Shown: positions 34,668 to 45,704 of the stretch, in pieces | How positions within the stretch are numbered: the first letter of the stretch is position 1 | How the letters are laid out: every line of letters begins with the position of its first letter | NCBI RefSeq assembly: GCF_017355365.1 | Contig: NZ_JADIJR010000011.1 | Coordinates: 55,792-119,791 of the forward strand | DNA from: Microbacterium sp. SD291 | Lineage (GTDB): Bacteria; Actinomycetota; Actinomycetes; Actinomycetales; Microbacteriaceae | Direction: 5' to 3' | DNA: 64,000 nt | Notes under the pieces: model-generated | The model's input: the letters and a program-made list of their open reading frames with translations, nothing else | The model's database searches: none | Told to the model about the DNA's origin: nothing | Translations under genes and position numbers: made by a program

Positions 34668-36308
34668 ATGGCAGAACTATCGATCAGCCCCGACGTCATC
34701 CGTGACGCGCTGAAGGACTTCGCCGCAGCATACGAGCCCACAGGGGCCGCGGCGACCGAGGTCGGCACCGTCATCGACGCGGCCGACGGCATCGCGCACG
34801 TCGAGGGACTGCCCGGCGTCATGGCTAACGAGCTCGTGACCTTCGGCGACGGCACCAAGGGCCTGGCCCTGAACCTCGACGAGCACGAGATCGGCGTGGT
34901 CGTCCTCGGCGACTTCACCGGTGTCCAGGCCGGTATGGAGGTCACCCGCACCGGTGAGGTCCTCTCGGTGCCCGTCGGCGACGGCTACCTCGGCCGCGTC
35001 GTCGACCCGCTCGGCAACCCGATCGACGGCCTCGGCTCGATCGCGACCGAGGGCTCCCGCGAGCTCGAGCTGCAGGCGCCCGGCGTCATGCAGCGCAAGT
35101 CGGTCCACGAGCCGATGCAGACCGGCATCAAGGCCATCGACGCGATGATCCCCGTCGGCCGCGGCCAGCGCCAGCTCATCATCGGCGACCGCCAGACCGG
35201 CAAGACCGCGATCGCGATCGACACGATCATCAACCAGAAGGCCAACTGGGAGTCGGGCGACGTCAACAAGCAGGTGCGCTGCATCTACGTCGCCATCGGC
35301 CAGAAGGGCTCGACCATCGCCTCGGTGAAGGGCGCGCTCGAGGAAGCAGGCGCTCTGGAGTACACCACGATCGTGGCGGCTCCCGCATCCGACCCGGCCG
35401 GCTTCAAGTACCTGGCTCCCTACACGGGCTCCGCCATCGGCCAGCACTGGATGTACGGCGGCAAGCACGTCCTCATCATCTTCGACGACCTGTCGAAGCA
35501 GGCCGAGGCCTACCGTGCCGTGTCGCTCCTGCTGCGCCGCCCGCCGGGCCGCGAGGCCTACCCGGGTGACGTCTTCTACCTGCACTCCCGTCTGCTCGAG
35601 CGCTGCGCGAAGCTCTCCGACGAGCTCGGCGCAGGGTCGATGACGGGTCTGCCGATCATCGAGACCAAGGCGAACGACGTCTCGGCCTACATCCCGACCA
35701 ACGTGATCTCGATCACCGACGGCCAGATCTTCCTCCAGTCCGACCTCTTCAACGCCAACCAGCGTCCTGCGGTCGACGTGGGAATCTCGGTGTCGCGAGT
35801 CGGCGGTGACGCTCAGGTGAAGTCGATCAAGAAGGTCTCCGGAACGCTGAAGCTGGAGCTCGCGCAGTACCGCTCGCTCGAGGCGTTCGCGATGTTCGCA
35901 TCCGACCTCGACCAGGCCTCGCGTCGTCAGCTGTCGCGTGGTGCGCGACTGACCGAGCTGCTCAAGCAGCCGCAGTACTCGCCGTACCCCGTCGAGGAGC
36001 AGGTCGTCTCGATCTGGGCAGGCACCAACGGCAAGCTCGACACGATCGAGGTCGAGGACGTCCTGCGCTTCGAGCGCGAGCTCCTGGACTACCTGCGTCG
36101 CAACACCAAGGTGCTCGACACCCTGCGTGAGACCAACGTCCTCGATGACGACACGGTCGCGGAGCTGGGCAAGCAGACGGATGCCTTCGTCCTGGAGTTC
36201 CGGGGTGGCAAGGGCCACGCCATCGGCGCCCCCGGTCACGAGGAGCACGCCGCAGCCGAGGCTGAGGACGTCAACCAGGAGAAGATCGTCAAGGGTCGTC
36301 GCGCGTAA
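34668..36308 (+). CDS. atpA: F1Fo ATP synthase subunit alpha
   Basis: 546 aa. Start ATG 34668 with AAAGGGAAG upstream. Beta-barrel N-terminal domain, nucleotide-binding domain with Walker [12 protein letters not shown] (about 172-182), and the arginine finger in the conserved [11 protein letters not shown] segment (about 370-380). The C-terminal tail is longer than in E. coli and acidic ([16 protein letters not shown]), a feature also seen in actinobacterial alpha subunits and linked in mycobacteria to suppression of ATP hydrolysis. That role here is inference. Confidence 0.97.
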   Translation: MAELSISPDVIRDALKDFAAAYEPTGAAATEVGTVIDAADGIAHVEGLPGVMANELVTFGDGTKGLALNLDEHEIGVVVLGDFTGVQAGMEVTRTGEVLSVPVGDGYLGRVVDPLGNPIDGLGSIATEGSRELELQAPGVMQRKSVHEPMQTGIKAIDAMIPVGRGQRQLIIGDRQTGKTAIAIDTIINQKANWESGDVNKQVRCIYVAIGQKGSTIASVKGALEEAGALEYTTIVAAPASDPAGFKYLAPYTGSAIGQHWMYGGKHVLIIFDDLSKQAEAYRAVSLLLRRPPGREAYPGDVFYLHSRLLERCAKLSDELGAGSMTGLPIIETKANDVSAYIPTNVISITDGQIFLQSDLFNANQRPAVDVGISVSRVGGDAQVKSIKKVSGTLKLELAQYRSLEAFAMFASDLDQASRRQLSRGARLTELLKQPQYSPYPVEEQVVSIWAGTNGKLDTIEVEDVLRFERELLDYLRRNTKVLDTLRETNVLDDDTVAELGKQTDAFVLEFRGGKGHAIGAPGHEEHAAAEAEDVNQEKIVKGRRA

Positions 36309-36327
36309 CCGCGTGAGGTACTGAAAC

Positions 36328-37227
36328 ATGGGCGCTCAACTCAGGGTCTACAAGCAGAAGATCTCTTCTGCTCAGACGACCAAGAAGATCACGAAGGCGA
36401 TGGAACTCATCGCGGCTTCGCGCATCCAGAAGGCGATGGCGCGCGTCAGGGCGTCCAGCCCCTTCGCGCGGGCCGTGACGAGGGCCGTCTCGGCCGTCGC
36501 GACGCACTCCAACGTCGACCACCCGCTCACCCGCGAGCCCGAGAACATCCGCCGCTCCGCGGTCGTGATCTTCTCGTCCGACCGCGGTCTCGCCGGAGCC
36601 TTCAACTCGCAGATCCTCCGTGAGGGTCTCGAGGTCGCGGAGCTCCTGCGCGAGCAGGGCAAGGAGCCGGTGTTCTACCTCATCGGCCGGAAGGCGGTCG
36701 GGTACTTCCAGTTCCGGCGCCTCGCGGCCGCTGCGGAGTGGACCGGCGACACCGACACCCCGTCGTTCCACACCGCGGAGGAGATCTCGGCGACACTGCT
36801 CGAGGCGTTCACCCGTGGCGGCGATGCGGGCGGCGTCGACGAGATCCACCTCGTCTTCAACCGCTTCATCAGCATGATGACGCAGGAGCCGGAATCCGTG
36901 CGCCTGCTCCCGCTCGAGATCGCGGAGGCAGACGACTCGGAGGCGGGCACCACCGTCTACCCGCTGTACGAGTTCGAGCCGGATGCCGAGACCGTGCTGG
37001 ACGCGATCCTGCCCGTCTACATCCAGAGCCGCGTCTTCAACGCGCTCCTGCAGTCGTCTGCTGCCAAGCAGGCGGCGACGCAGAAGGCGATGAAGTCGGC
37101 CAGCGACAATGCGGACAAGCTCATCACCGACTACACCCGTCTGCGCAACAACGCGCGCCAGGCGGAGATCACGCAGCAGATCGCAGAGATCGTCGGCGGC
37201 GCCGACGCGCTCTCCTCGAGCAAATAG
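36328..37227 (+). CDS. atpG: F1Fo ATP synthase subunit gamma
   Basis: 299 aa, central rotor shaft. N-terminal coiled-coil helix starts [32 protein letters not shown], matching the family, and the C-terminal helix is [40 protein letters not shown]. The Rossmann-like middle domain is present. A 12-18 residue insertion in gamma is known from mycobacteria; here the middle region (about 140-175) is also extended relative to E. coli. No unusual features otherwise. Confidence 0.96.
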   Translation: MGAQLRVYKQKISSAQTTKKITKAMELIAASRIQKAMARVRASSPFARAVTRAVSAVATHSNVDHPLTREPENIRRSAVVIFSSDRGLAGAFNSQILREGLEVAELLREQGKEPVFYLIGRKAVGYFQFRRLAAAAEWTGDTDTPSFHTAEEISATLLEAFTRGGDAGGVDEIHLVFNRFISMMTQEPESVRLLPLEIAEADDSEAGTTVYPLYEFEPDAETVLDAILPVYIQSRVFNALLQSSAAKQAATQKAMKSASDNADKLITDYTRLRNNARQAEITQQIAEIVGGADALSSSK

Positions 37228-38703
<1,476 letters not shown>

Positions 38704-38705
38704 CC

Positions 38706-38966
38706 ATGGCATTGCATGTCAGCCTCGTCTCCGCCGAGGCGGAGGTCTGGACGGGTGAGGCGAGCCTCGTGGTCGCCAAGACCGTCGAGGGCGAGATCGG
38801 CTTCATGACCGGCCATGAGCCGGTGCTGGCCATCCTCGCCGAGGGTCAGGTCCGCATCACCCAGGCCGACGGCACCAAGGTGCTCGCGAACGCGCAGGAC
38901 GGATTCCTCTCCATGGAGGGCGACGTGCTGACGATCGTCGCCGGCAACGCGGCTCTCATCGCCTGA
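38706..38966 (+). CDS. atpC: F1Fo ATP synthase subunit epsilon (short form)
   Basis: 86 aa from ATG 38706. It contains the complete N-terminal beta-sandwich: LHVSLVSAEAEVWTGEAS, then GEIGFMTGHEPVLAILAEG and FLSMEGDVLTIVAGNAAL. The C-terminal two-helix domain, which in most bacteria (full length 120-140 aa) can insert into F1 to inhibit ATP hydrolysis, is missing. A perfect terminator hairpin follows only 14 bases later, so this looks like the natural end and not a frameshift. Short epsilon forms are known in some Microbacteriaceae. Confidence 0.93.
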   Translation: MALHVSLVSAEAEVWTGEASLVVAKTVEGEIGFMTGHEPVLAILAEGQVRITQADGTKVLANAQDGFLSMEGDVLTIVAGNAALIA

Positions 38967-38979
38967 ATCATCGTTCGAT

Positions 38980-39017
38980 CCGAAGCGCAAGGTCCGTCCT
39001 CGGGCCTTGCGCTTCGG
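38980..39017 (+). terminator. Terminator of the ATP synthase operon
   Basis: CCGAAGCGCAAGG (38980-38992) and CCTTGCGCTTCGG (39005-39017) form a perfect 13-bp stem with a 12-base loop. No U-run follows. Starts 14 bases after the atpC stop and precedes yaaA by 18 bases. Confidence 0.72.
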
Positions 39018-39035
39018 CGTATCACCCGAGGTCCC

Positions 39036-39782
39036 ATGAAGATCCTGCTGCCGCCGTCCGAGACCAAGCGCGAGGGCGGAACCGGCCGCCCACTCGATCT
39101 GGCCGGGCTCTCCCTTCCTGCGCTGCACGCGCAGCGGAGAGCCGTCGTCGATGCTCTGGTCGACCTCGCCGCCGATGAGGATGCCGCGCGGAAGGTGCTG
39201 AAGCTCAGCGTCAGGCAGCTCGGAGACGTCGCGCACAACAGAGCGCTGCACTCCGCCGCCACGATGCCGGCGGTCGACCGCTACACCGGCGTGCTCTTCG
39301 ACGCCCTGGATGCGCCGACTCTTCCCGCAGCGTCCCGTCGCTGGCTCGCGTCGCACGTGTGGATCCATTCCGCGCCGTTCGGCCCGGTCGGGGCGCTCGA
39401 CGAGATCCCTGTCTACCGGTTGGCGGCCGGGACATCCCTGCCGGGCGTCGCTGCACTCCGACGGCACTGGGCGGATGCCACGGCCGCGGCGATCGCGGAT
39501 GCCGAGCCGTCGTTCGTCCTCGACCTGCGCAGCGAGGCCTACGTCGCGCTCGGACCCGTCCCGGCATCCGTCCCCTCGGCATACGTGCGTGTCGTCACGG
39601 CGCAGGGCAGGGCCCTCAATCACTTCAACAAGAAGTCCAAGGGGCTGCTCGTCAGGGCACTCGCCGAGGACCGGCCGCGGATCGCCTCCCTTCGGTCGCT
39701 CCGCAACTGGACGGCTCGCCGCGGATTCGAGCTCCGTGACGCGCCGGAGCGCGGCATTCTGGAGCTCGTCGTCGCGGAATGA
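39036..39782 (+). CDS. yaaA: Peroxide stress protein YaaA (DUF328)
   Basis: 248 aa, typical YaaA length. Recognised by KILLPPSETKREGG at the N-terminus and NHFNKKSKGLLVRAL near residue 190, the basic motif conserved in the family. YaaA limits free iron and DNA damage during hydrogen peroxide stress in E. coli and binds DNA bubbles in vitro. It sits just downstream of the ATP synthase terminator on the same strand and must use its own promoter. None was recognised with confidence. Confidence 0.88.
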   Translation: MKILLPPSETKREGGTGRPLDLAGLSLPALHAQRRAVVDALVDLAADEDAARKVLKLSVRQLGDVAHNRALHSAATMPAVDRYTGVLFDALDAPTLPAASRRWLASHVWIHSAPFGPVGALDEIPVYRLAAGTSLPGVAALRRHWADATAAAIADAEPSFVLDLRSEAYVALGPVPASVPSAYVRVVTAQGRALNHFNKKSKGLLVRALAEDRPRIASLRSLRNWTARRGFELRDAPERGILELVVAE

Positions 39783-39899
39783 CGTCGCGGAGCAGGCGGG
39801 CAGTTCTGCCCGCGTGGTTCTTTGCCTGGTCTGTGCGACCCCGCTAGTGTGGTGTCGCGACGCGATCCGCGTCAGCACCATTCGGATCCGGAGGGGATC

Positions 39900-40682
39900 A
39901 TGCCCAACTACGATGACACCGGCGCTTACGCCGCACTCGCGCTTCTGACGGTCTTCGGTTTTCTTTTCGCGATCGTGGGGTACGTTCTCGTCGCGCTCTT
40001 CCTGATGAAGATCTTCGAGAAGGCCGGCGTCCAGGGCAAGTGGCGCGCCTGGGTCCCCGTCTACAACTACCTCATCTTCGCCAAGCTCGGTGACGTGTCG
40101 CCGTGGGTGATGCTCATCGGGATGGGCCTCTCATTCATCCCGTACCTGAACTTCCTCACCGGCATCGCGCTCGCGGTCGTGATGGCGATGGCGGCATGGC
40201 GCATCGGCCTCAAGCTGCAGAAGGATGCCGTCTGGGTCGTCCTCTGGGTGCTGCTCGGCATCGTCTGGCTCGGCATCAACGCGTTCGACAAGTCGCGCTG
40301 GAACCCGAACATCCCGCCGGCCCCGTGGGCGGGCAACGGCTTCCTCGCCGACAACACCGTGTGGGAGGGTGTCCCGGCGCAGCCTCGCGCCGCAGCAGGC
40401 CCCGGATACGGCGCCGCGCCGCAGGGCTACGCACCGCCTGCCCCGCAGGGCTACGCCCCGCCTGCTCAGCCGGGTTACGCTCCGCCGGCTCAGCCGGGTT
40501 ACGCTCCGCCCGCTCAGCCGGGTTACGCTCCGCCCGCGCAGCCGGGCTACGCCCCTCCGTCGACCGGTGCCCCGGTTCCGCCGGCCACCCCGCCGGCACC
40601 GCCGGCTCCTCCCGCCACGCCGCCGGCTCCGCCGACCGCCCCGCCGGCACCGCCCGCCGACCCCACGCAGCCGCCTGCGTGA
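39900..40682 (+). CDS. DUF5684-like membrane protein with QPGYAPPA repeats
   Basis: 260 aa from ATG 39900 with GGAGGGG upstream. Helix at about 10-40, then a motif KWRAWVPVYNYLIFAKLGDVSPW typical of DUF5684 membrane proteins, then helices at about 63-95 and 108-126. From about residue 160 the tail is Pro/Ala/Gly/Tyr-rich with tandem QPGYAPPA octads and a terminal Pro-Ala run ending ADPTQPPA; it is probably cytoplasmic or wall-spanning, disordered. Proline-rich tails can bind SH3-like or WW-like partners. Function unknown. Confidence 0.75.
   Translation: MPNYDDTGAYAALALLTVFGFLFAIVGYVLVALFLMKIFEKAGVQGKWRAWVPVYNYLIFAKLGDVSPWVMLIGMGLSFIPYLNFLTGIALAVVMAMAAWRIGLKLQKDAVWVVLWVLLGIVWLGINAFDKSRWNPNIPPAPWAGNGFLADNTVWEGVPAQPRAAAGPGYGAAPQGYAPPAPQGYAPPAQPGYAPPAQPGYAPPAQPGYAPPAQPGYAPPSTGAPVPPATPPAPPAPPATPPAPPTAPPAPPADPTQPPA
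40464..40559 (+). repeat. 24-bp tandem repeat x4 within DUF5684-like gene
   Basis: Four copies in register at 40464, 40488, 40512 and 40536 of a 24-base unit beginning GCTCAGCCGGGTTACGCTCC, the first three nearly identical and the fourth with silent or near-silent changes. They encode AQPGYAPP repeats. Degenerate units precede them. Likely expands and contracts by replication slippage. Confidence 0.88.
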
Positions 40683-40690
40683 TCGTCTGA

Positions 40691-40724
40691 CACAGAGCCC
40701 TCGACCTCGGTCGGGGGCTCTGTG
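40691..40724 (+). terminator. Terminator after DUF5684-like gene
   Basis: CACAGAGCCC (40691-40700) pairs perfectly with GGGCTCTGTG (40715-40724), with an inner CGA/TCG pairing around CCTCGG. Nine bases after the stop. No strong U-run, so it may act with Rho. Confidence 0.65.
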
Positions 40725-40899
40725 CGTGCCGGGCCCGGTGTGGTGTCGGGCTCTGTGCGGTGTCGGGCTCTCGCCGGCTCCGAGGGCAGTAACGTTGTGG
40801 GCATGCCCGGGAGCGCGAAGGTGAACGGAACGGAGTCCACTACGATGTGTGTGTATCCTGAGGCCCCCCGAATCGCCGCAGGCAATTCGGAGGCAGCAC

Positions 40900-41697
40900 G
40901 TGGCTGAGACGACGACGAAGACGCACGACGTCACTGTTGCGCAGCGGCAGCTGGTGCTGTCCTGGGCGGGGGTGACCGATGTCGGACGCCGCAGGGAGGC
41001 GAACCAGGACGCCTTCTTCGCCGAGTACCCTCTCTTCATCGTCGCCGACGGCATGGGCGGTCATGCGGGCGGCGAGATCGCCAGCCGGAGCACCGTGCAC
41101 CATCTCAGCGCGCTCGTGGCGGAGGAGAAGGTGCAGCGCGAGGCGATCGAGGCCGCGCTCGAAGCCGCGGTCCGGGACATCGCCGATCATCCGGAGGCGA
41201 CGGACGAGGGCACGGGGACGACGCTGACCGGCGTGTTCCTGGAGTTCGACGAGAACGGGCCGCACTGGGTGACGCTGAACATCGGCGACTCCCGGGTCTA
41301 TCTCCTCAGGGACGAGCGCCTCGTGCAGGTCACGACCGATCACTCCGTCGTGCAGGAGCTGATCGCGGCGGGCAAGATCAGTCCGGAGGAGGCCGAGGGC
41401 CACCCCTACAGCAACGTCATCACCCGGGCCGTGGGTGCGAGCGAGCTGACGGCGCCCGACTATGTGACGCTCGACATCCGCGCGGGCGATCGTTTCGTGA
41501 TCTGCTCCGACGGGCTCACGAAGGAACTCACCGACTACGGCATCCAGCATTTCCTCCGCGAGCATGCCGAGCCTGCCGCCGCCGTCGATGCCATGCTGGT
41601 CGCGGCCCTGGAGAACGGCGGCCGCGACAACGTGACGGTCGTCGTGGTGCAGGTGGAGGACGACTCGTCCTCCACATCCGGCCCCCCGGCCGAATAG
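40900..41697 (+). CDS. PP2C-family protein serine/threonine phosphatase
   Basis: 265 aa from GTG 40900, with GGAGG 8 bases upstream. PPM motifs: SWAGVTDVGRRREANQDAFF at the N-terminus, VADGMGGHAGGE (about 52-63, metal-binding Asp), TLNIGDSRVYLL (about 126-137), ICSDGLTKEL (about 203-212) and GGRDNVTVVVV (about 242-252). All metal-ligand Asp positions are present. No transmembrane segment. It removes phosphate from Ser/Thr proteins and would oppose a PknB-type kinase, none of which is in the window. Followed 50 bases later by the EccC-like ATPase. Confidence 0.92.
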   Translation: MAETTTKTHDVTVAQRQLVLSWAGVTDVGRRREANQDAFFAEYPLFIVADGMGGHAGGEIASRSTVHHLSALVAEEKVQREAIEAALEAAVRDIADHPEATDEGTGTTLTGVFLEFDENGPHWVTLNIGDSRVYLLRDERLVQVTTDHSVVQELIAAGKISPEEAEGHPYSNVITRAVGASELTAPDYVTLDIRAGDRFVICSDGLTKELTDYGIQHFLREHAEPAAAVDAMLVAALENGGRDNVTVVVVQVEDDSSSTSGPPAE

Positions 41698-41747
41698 CGC
41701 GCCCAAGCCTGTGGAAGGCCCTCCGCGAGCGGGCTCCATGGGGTCGA

Positions 41748-44528
41748 ATGATCGACATGGAATCCCCGTCGATCGTCGTTCCCGCCGACCCCGCGCCCGT
41801 GCGACGCCCTCCGGTGCCGTTCATGGCGGCGCTCGTGCCGGTCGCTGCGGGCGTCGTGCTGTGGCTCGTGACCGGATCGATCTTCGCCCTCTGCTTCGCC
41901 GTACTGGGGCCGCTGATGATCTTCGCGTCGCTGATCGACGCCGCCCGCTCGCGACGCAGAGCGCGCAGGACCGCCCACGCGGAGAACGAGGGTGCCTGGG
42001 CCAGGGTCGAGGCCGAGCTCGTCACGCGGCTGGACGAGGAGCGCGAGAGCCGATGGCACCGGCAGCCTGACGCGGCATCCTGCCTCGCGCAGCCGCCGTT
42101 GCGCGGAGTCGACCGCCCGGATGCCGGAACCGAGCTGGTCGTCGGCCGGGGCTCGGTGCCGAGCGGCATCCGCTCGACTGGTGCGGAGGGGGAGCGCGCG
42201 AGGGGCTTCCAGGACCGCTGCAGCAGCCTCGACGACGCACCGGTGAGCGTGCCGATCGGCGGAGGAGTGTGCCTGCGCGGATCCGCCGTTATCGTGGAGG
42301 CCATGGCCCGCGCTCTCGTCGTCCAGCTCTGCCTGCGCTTCGGCGCCGCGCAGGTCGCGATGGTGGGTGAGCGCCTCGACGACTGGGGCCTCGCAGGCTT
42401 CCCGCACGCGAAGACACGTCGTCGCGGCCCCTTCCGCATCGGCGTCGCCGCGACCGGCGACACCCGACCGGACGCCGACGCCGTCATCTGGGCGGTAGGG
42501 GGCGGCGACGATGTGCCGGAGGGCGTCACCACGGTGATCGACGTCGTAGAGCCCCGCCGTGCCTCCCTGCGCACACCACGGGGCATCATCGAGATCGCGG
42601 CCGAGTGCGTCTCCCTCGCGCAGGCTTCGGCGATCGCGGCGGAGCGCACGGCGAACGGGGAGGAGCTCGACGTGCTCCCCGATCTGGTCTCGCTGAGCGA
42701 GCTGGGCCAGCGCGCGTCGGCCGGCGGTCTGCCCGCGGCGATCGGCCGTGGCGAACGAGGGGATGTCGTGGTCGACATCGTGGAGGACGGCCCCCACGCG
42801 ATCGTGACCGGCACCACAGGGACGGGCAAGAGCGAGCTGCTCGTGTCGTGGGTGACGGCCATCGCATCCGAGCACGGGCCGGACCGGGTGACCTTCGTGC
42901 TGGCCGACTTCAAGGGCGGCACCGCCTTCGAGCCGTTGCGCGCACTGCCGCAGGTCGCGGCCGTGATCACCGACCTCGACGAGACCGCGGCACGTCGCGG
43001 GGTGTCGAGCCTCACCGCGGAGCTCCGACGGCGCGAGGCGGCCCTCGCCGCAGCGGGTGTGCGCGACGTCGGGGACATCGGGATGCCGCGGCTCGTGATC
43101 GTGGTCGACGAGTTCGCGGCGCTCATCCAGGAGCACTCCGACCTCGCCGTCGTCTTCACGGACATCGCCGCCCGCGGGCGCGCGCTCGGAATGCACCTGA
43201 TCATCGGGACGCAGCGCGCCTCGGGCGTCATCAGGGAGGCCCTGGCCGCGAACTGTCCGCTCCGGCTGAGCCTCCGCGTGGCGGAGGCGGCCGACAGCCG
43301 CCTGGTGCTGGGCACGGATGCCGCCGCCGAGCTCCCCGGCGGCACCGCCTCGCGCGGGCTCGCCTTCGTGCGCCGTCCGCAGGATGCGGAGCCCGTGGCG
43401 GCGCGTGTGGCCCTCACCGGCGCCGCCGATCTGAGGTCCGCCGGTATCCGCTGGGCGCAGGCCGACGTGCCGCAGAGCCCCTGGCTGCCAGCCCTGCCCG
43501 CGCTGCTGACGCTCGACGAGGTCATCGACGAGGTCCCGCACGGGAGCATCCTGGTCGGTCTCGCCGACGATCCGGAGCACCAGCGGCAGCCTCTGGAGCT
43601 GCTGCGCCCGGGCCGCGACCGGGGACTCGCGCTGCTCGGCGCTCCCGGTTCGGGGAGGACGTCGGCCCTTCGCGCGCTGAGTGCTCAGCATCCGGATGCG
43701 CTCGTGATCCCCCGAGACCTCGAGCGCGCGTGGGATGCGGTGATCGCGCTCTCCGAGCAGGGCGCGGCGCCGTCTCTCGTACTCTGCGACGACCTGGATG
43801 CGCAGCTCGCCGACCTCCCCGTCGAGCATGCCCAGCACCTGGCGCAGCGGTGGGAGCAGATCCTGCGGGGCGCGGCGGGCTCCACGTTCGTGCTCACGGC
43901 CTCGCGGTCCTCCGGCCTCGTCGGCAGGATCCTCGACGCGCTGCCGCGTCGCGTGCTGCTGCGGATGCCGAGCCGGGTGGAGCACCTCGCCGCCGGTGGC
44001 GAGTCAGCCGGGTTCGAGCGGGACCGCCCGCCTGGCCGGGGCAGGATCGGTGATCGCGAGGTGCAGCTGGCCTGGGTCGCGGAGGATGCGGGCACCGGGG
44101 ACGGCATGGACCGCGTCGCCCCCGACGCCCGCGAGGACGCGAGCTGGGTGCCGCGCAGTCTCCTCACCGCGGTCGTCACGTCCGGCGCGCTCGACGTCGT
44201 GCACCGGCTCGCGGACGCCTACCCGGATCGCCAGGTGCTCCTCGCGTCGTCCGAGCCGGCGGACCCGTCGCGTCCCCGCATCCTCGTCGGCGAGGCCGAG
44301 ACGTGGCAGCGCAACTGGAACCTGTGGCAGCGGGTGCGCGGCGAGGGGGAGATCCTGATCCGTGCGGAGAGCCCCTCGGATCTCCGGCAGCTGGCAGGGG
44401 TGCGCGAGCTGCCGCCGTTCGCCCGTGCTCATGCCGGGCGCGCCTGGTCGCTGAGCGGCGCAGACGGTCCTCGGCGGGTGGTCGTGCCCGCCCTCGCGCC
44501 GGTTCGAGCCGCTCCCGCGAAATGGTGA
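41748..44528 (+). CDS. Large FtsK/SpoIIIE-type ATPase, EccC-like
   Basis: 926 aa. Two N-terminal transmembrane helices (about 25-62), a charged linker with no recognisable forkhead domain, then an FtsK/SpoIIIE ATPase module: Walker A GTTGTGKSELL (about 354-364), VLADFKGGTAFEPL, Walker B LVIVVDEFAAL (about 448-458), and the sensor-type GTQRASGVI. A second P-loop-like site GAPGSGRTSAL (about 630) carries Arg in place of Lys, so it is a degenerate second ATPase. This is the architecture of type VII secretion motors EccC/EssC, but with two rather than three to four ATPase modules. No EsxA/B, EccB/D/E or WXG100 genes are beside it, and the PP2C gene upstream is its only neighbour on the strand. 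The second start ATG at 41757 is possible. Confidence 0.8.
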   Translation: MIDMESPSIVVPADPAPVRRPPVPFMAALVPVAAGVVLWLVTGSIFALCFAVLGPLMIFASLIDAARSRRRARRTAHAENEGAWARVEAELVTRLDEERESRWHRQPDAASCLAQPPLRGVDRPDAGTELVVGRGSVPSGIRSTGAEGERARGFQDRCSSLDDAPVSVPIGGGVCLRGSAVIVEAMARALVVQLCLRFGAAQVAMVGERLDDWGLAGFPHAKTRRRGPFRIGVAATGDTRPDADAVIWAVGGGDDVPEGVTTVIDVVEPRRASLRTPRGIIEIAAECVSLAQASAIAAERTANGEELDVLPDLVSLSELGQRASAGGLPAAIGRGERGDVVVDIVEDGPHAIVTGTTGTGKSELLVSWVTAIASEHGPDRVTFVLADFKGGTAFEPLRALPQVAAVITDLDETAARRGVSSLTAELRRREAALAAAGVRDVGDIGMPRLVIVVDEFAALIQEHSDLAVVFTDIAARGRALGMHLIIGTQRASGVIREALAANCPLRLSLRVAEAADSRLVLGTDAAAELPGGTASRGLAFVRRPQDAEPVAARVALTGAADLRSAGIRWAQADVPQSPWLPALPALLTLDEVIDEVPHGSILVGLADDPEHQRQPLELLRPGRDRGLALLGAPGSGRTSALRALSAQHPDALVIPRDLERAWDAVIALSEQGAAPSLVLCDDLDAQLADLPVEHAQHLAQRWEQILRGAAGSTFVLTASRSSGLVGRILDALPRRVLLRMPSRVEHLAAGGESAGFERDRPPGRGRIGDREVQLAWVAEDAGTGDGMDRVAPDAREDASWVPRSLLTAVVTSGALDVVHRLADAYPDRQVLLASSEPADPSRPRILVGEAETWQRNWNLWQRVRGEGEILIRAESPSDLRQLAGVRELPPFARAHAGRAWSLSGADGPRRVVVPALAPVRAAPAKW

Positions 44529-44545
44529 GGAGGCGTCCCGAAGGG

Positions 44546-45658
44546 TCAGAGGACCTCGTCGATCGGCGTGCGGGTCATGCCGTGCGCGGTCGCCACACCC
44601 TCGTTCACGATGCCGCCGGCTGCCACGTTGAGCCCGGCCGCCAGTGCGGCATCCGCCCGGAGCGCGGCCCGCCAGCCGTGAGCGGCGATCTGGCGCGCGT
44701 ACGGGAGCGTGGCGTTGGTCAGTGCCGAGGTCGAGGTGTTCGGCACTGCTCCGGGCATGTTCGCCACGCAGTAGAACACGGTGTCGTGCACTGGGAACGT
44801 CGGGTCGTCGTGGGTGGTCGGATGCGTGTCCTCGAAGCATCCGCCCTGGTCCACCGCGATGTCCACCAGGACGCTGCCCGGCCGCATCAGGGCGACCGTG
44901 TCGCTCGTCACGAGCTTCGGTGCCCGCGCCCCCGGGATCAGCACCGAGCCGATCACCAGATCCGAGCCGATCACGGCCCTGCGCAGGTCGAGGGGATTGG
45001 AGGCGCCGGTCTTCACGCGGCCGGCGAAATGATCGTCGAGCAGCCGGAGCCGTGCGATGTTCGTGTCGAAGATCGTGACGTCGGCGCCCATCCCGCTCGC
45101 GATGACCGCGGCGTTCGCGCCGGCGACGCCGCCGCCGATCACCGTCACGGTCGCCGGCCGCGTTCCGGGAACCCCCGACATCAGCAGACCGAGGCCGCCC
45201 TGCGATCGCATGAGCGTGTGCGCACCGACCAGCGGCGCCAGACGTCCGGCCACTTCGCTCATCGGCGCCAGCAGCGGGAGGCCGCCGGACGCGAGCTGCA
45301 CCGTCTCGTACGCGATCGCCGTCACCCCCGCGCCCTGCAGACTCTCGGTGAGCGCGCGATCGGCCGCGAGATGCAGGTACGTGAACAGCACCAGGTCGTC
45401 CCGGAAATGCCGGTACTCGCTCTCGATCGGCTCCTTCACCTTGAGCAGCAGCTCGGCGCGATCCCAGACCTCGTCGGCGTCCTGCAGCATCATGGCGCCG
45501 GCCTCGACGTACTCGGCATCCGGCATCGAGGAGCCCGCCCCGGCCCCGGACTGCACGAAGACCTCATGACCGGCGAGGACCAGATCATGCACGCCGGACG
45601 GCGTGAGCGCGACGCGGTACTCGTTGTTCTTCACCTCGGTGGGGACGGAGATCCTCAT
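44546..45658 (-). CDS. ald: Alanine dehydrogenase
   Basis: 370 aa, matching the usual 371. N-terminal signature [22 protein letters not shown] with the substrate Arg/Lys region; [14 protein letters not shown]; the catalytic His in [13 protein letters not shown] (about 96). NAD-binding loop [28 protein letters not shown] (about 167-194). Interconverts alanine and pyruvate plus ammonia with NAD+. In actinobacteria it is often induced by oxygen limitation or alanine. Start has AGGAAAGGA upstream. Confidence 0.96.
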   Translation of the reverse strand: MRISVPTEVKNNEYRVALTPSGVHDLVLAGHEVFVQSGAGAGSSMPDAEYVEAGAMMLQDADEVWDRAELLLKVKEPIESEYRHFRDDLVLFTYLHLAADRALTESLQGAGVTAIAYETVQLASGGLPLLAPMSEVAGRLAPLVGAHTLMRSQGGLGLLMSGVPGTRPATVTVIGGGVAGANAAVIASGMGADVTIFDTNIARLRLLDDHFAGRVKTGASNPLDLRRAVIGSDLVIGSVLIPGARAPKLVTSDTVALMRPGSVLVDIAVDQGGCFEDTHPTTHDDPTFPVHDTVFYCVANMPGAVPNTSTSALTNATLPYARQIAAHGWRAALRADAALAAGLNVAAGGIVNEGVATAHGMTRTPIDEVL

Positions 45659-45704
45659 CGTGCGTCCTTTCCTGCACCGGCCGGGCGCGGCCCGGATCGG
45701 AGCG

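Noticed and set aside
40464..40559. Regular 24-bp repeats considered as a CRISPR array.
   Set aside because: Units are contiguous without spacers and encode an in-frame AQPGYAPP tail, so they are a coding tandem repeat.
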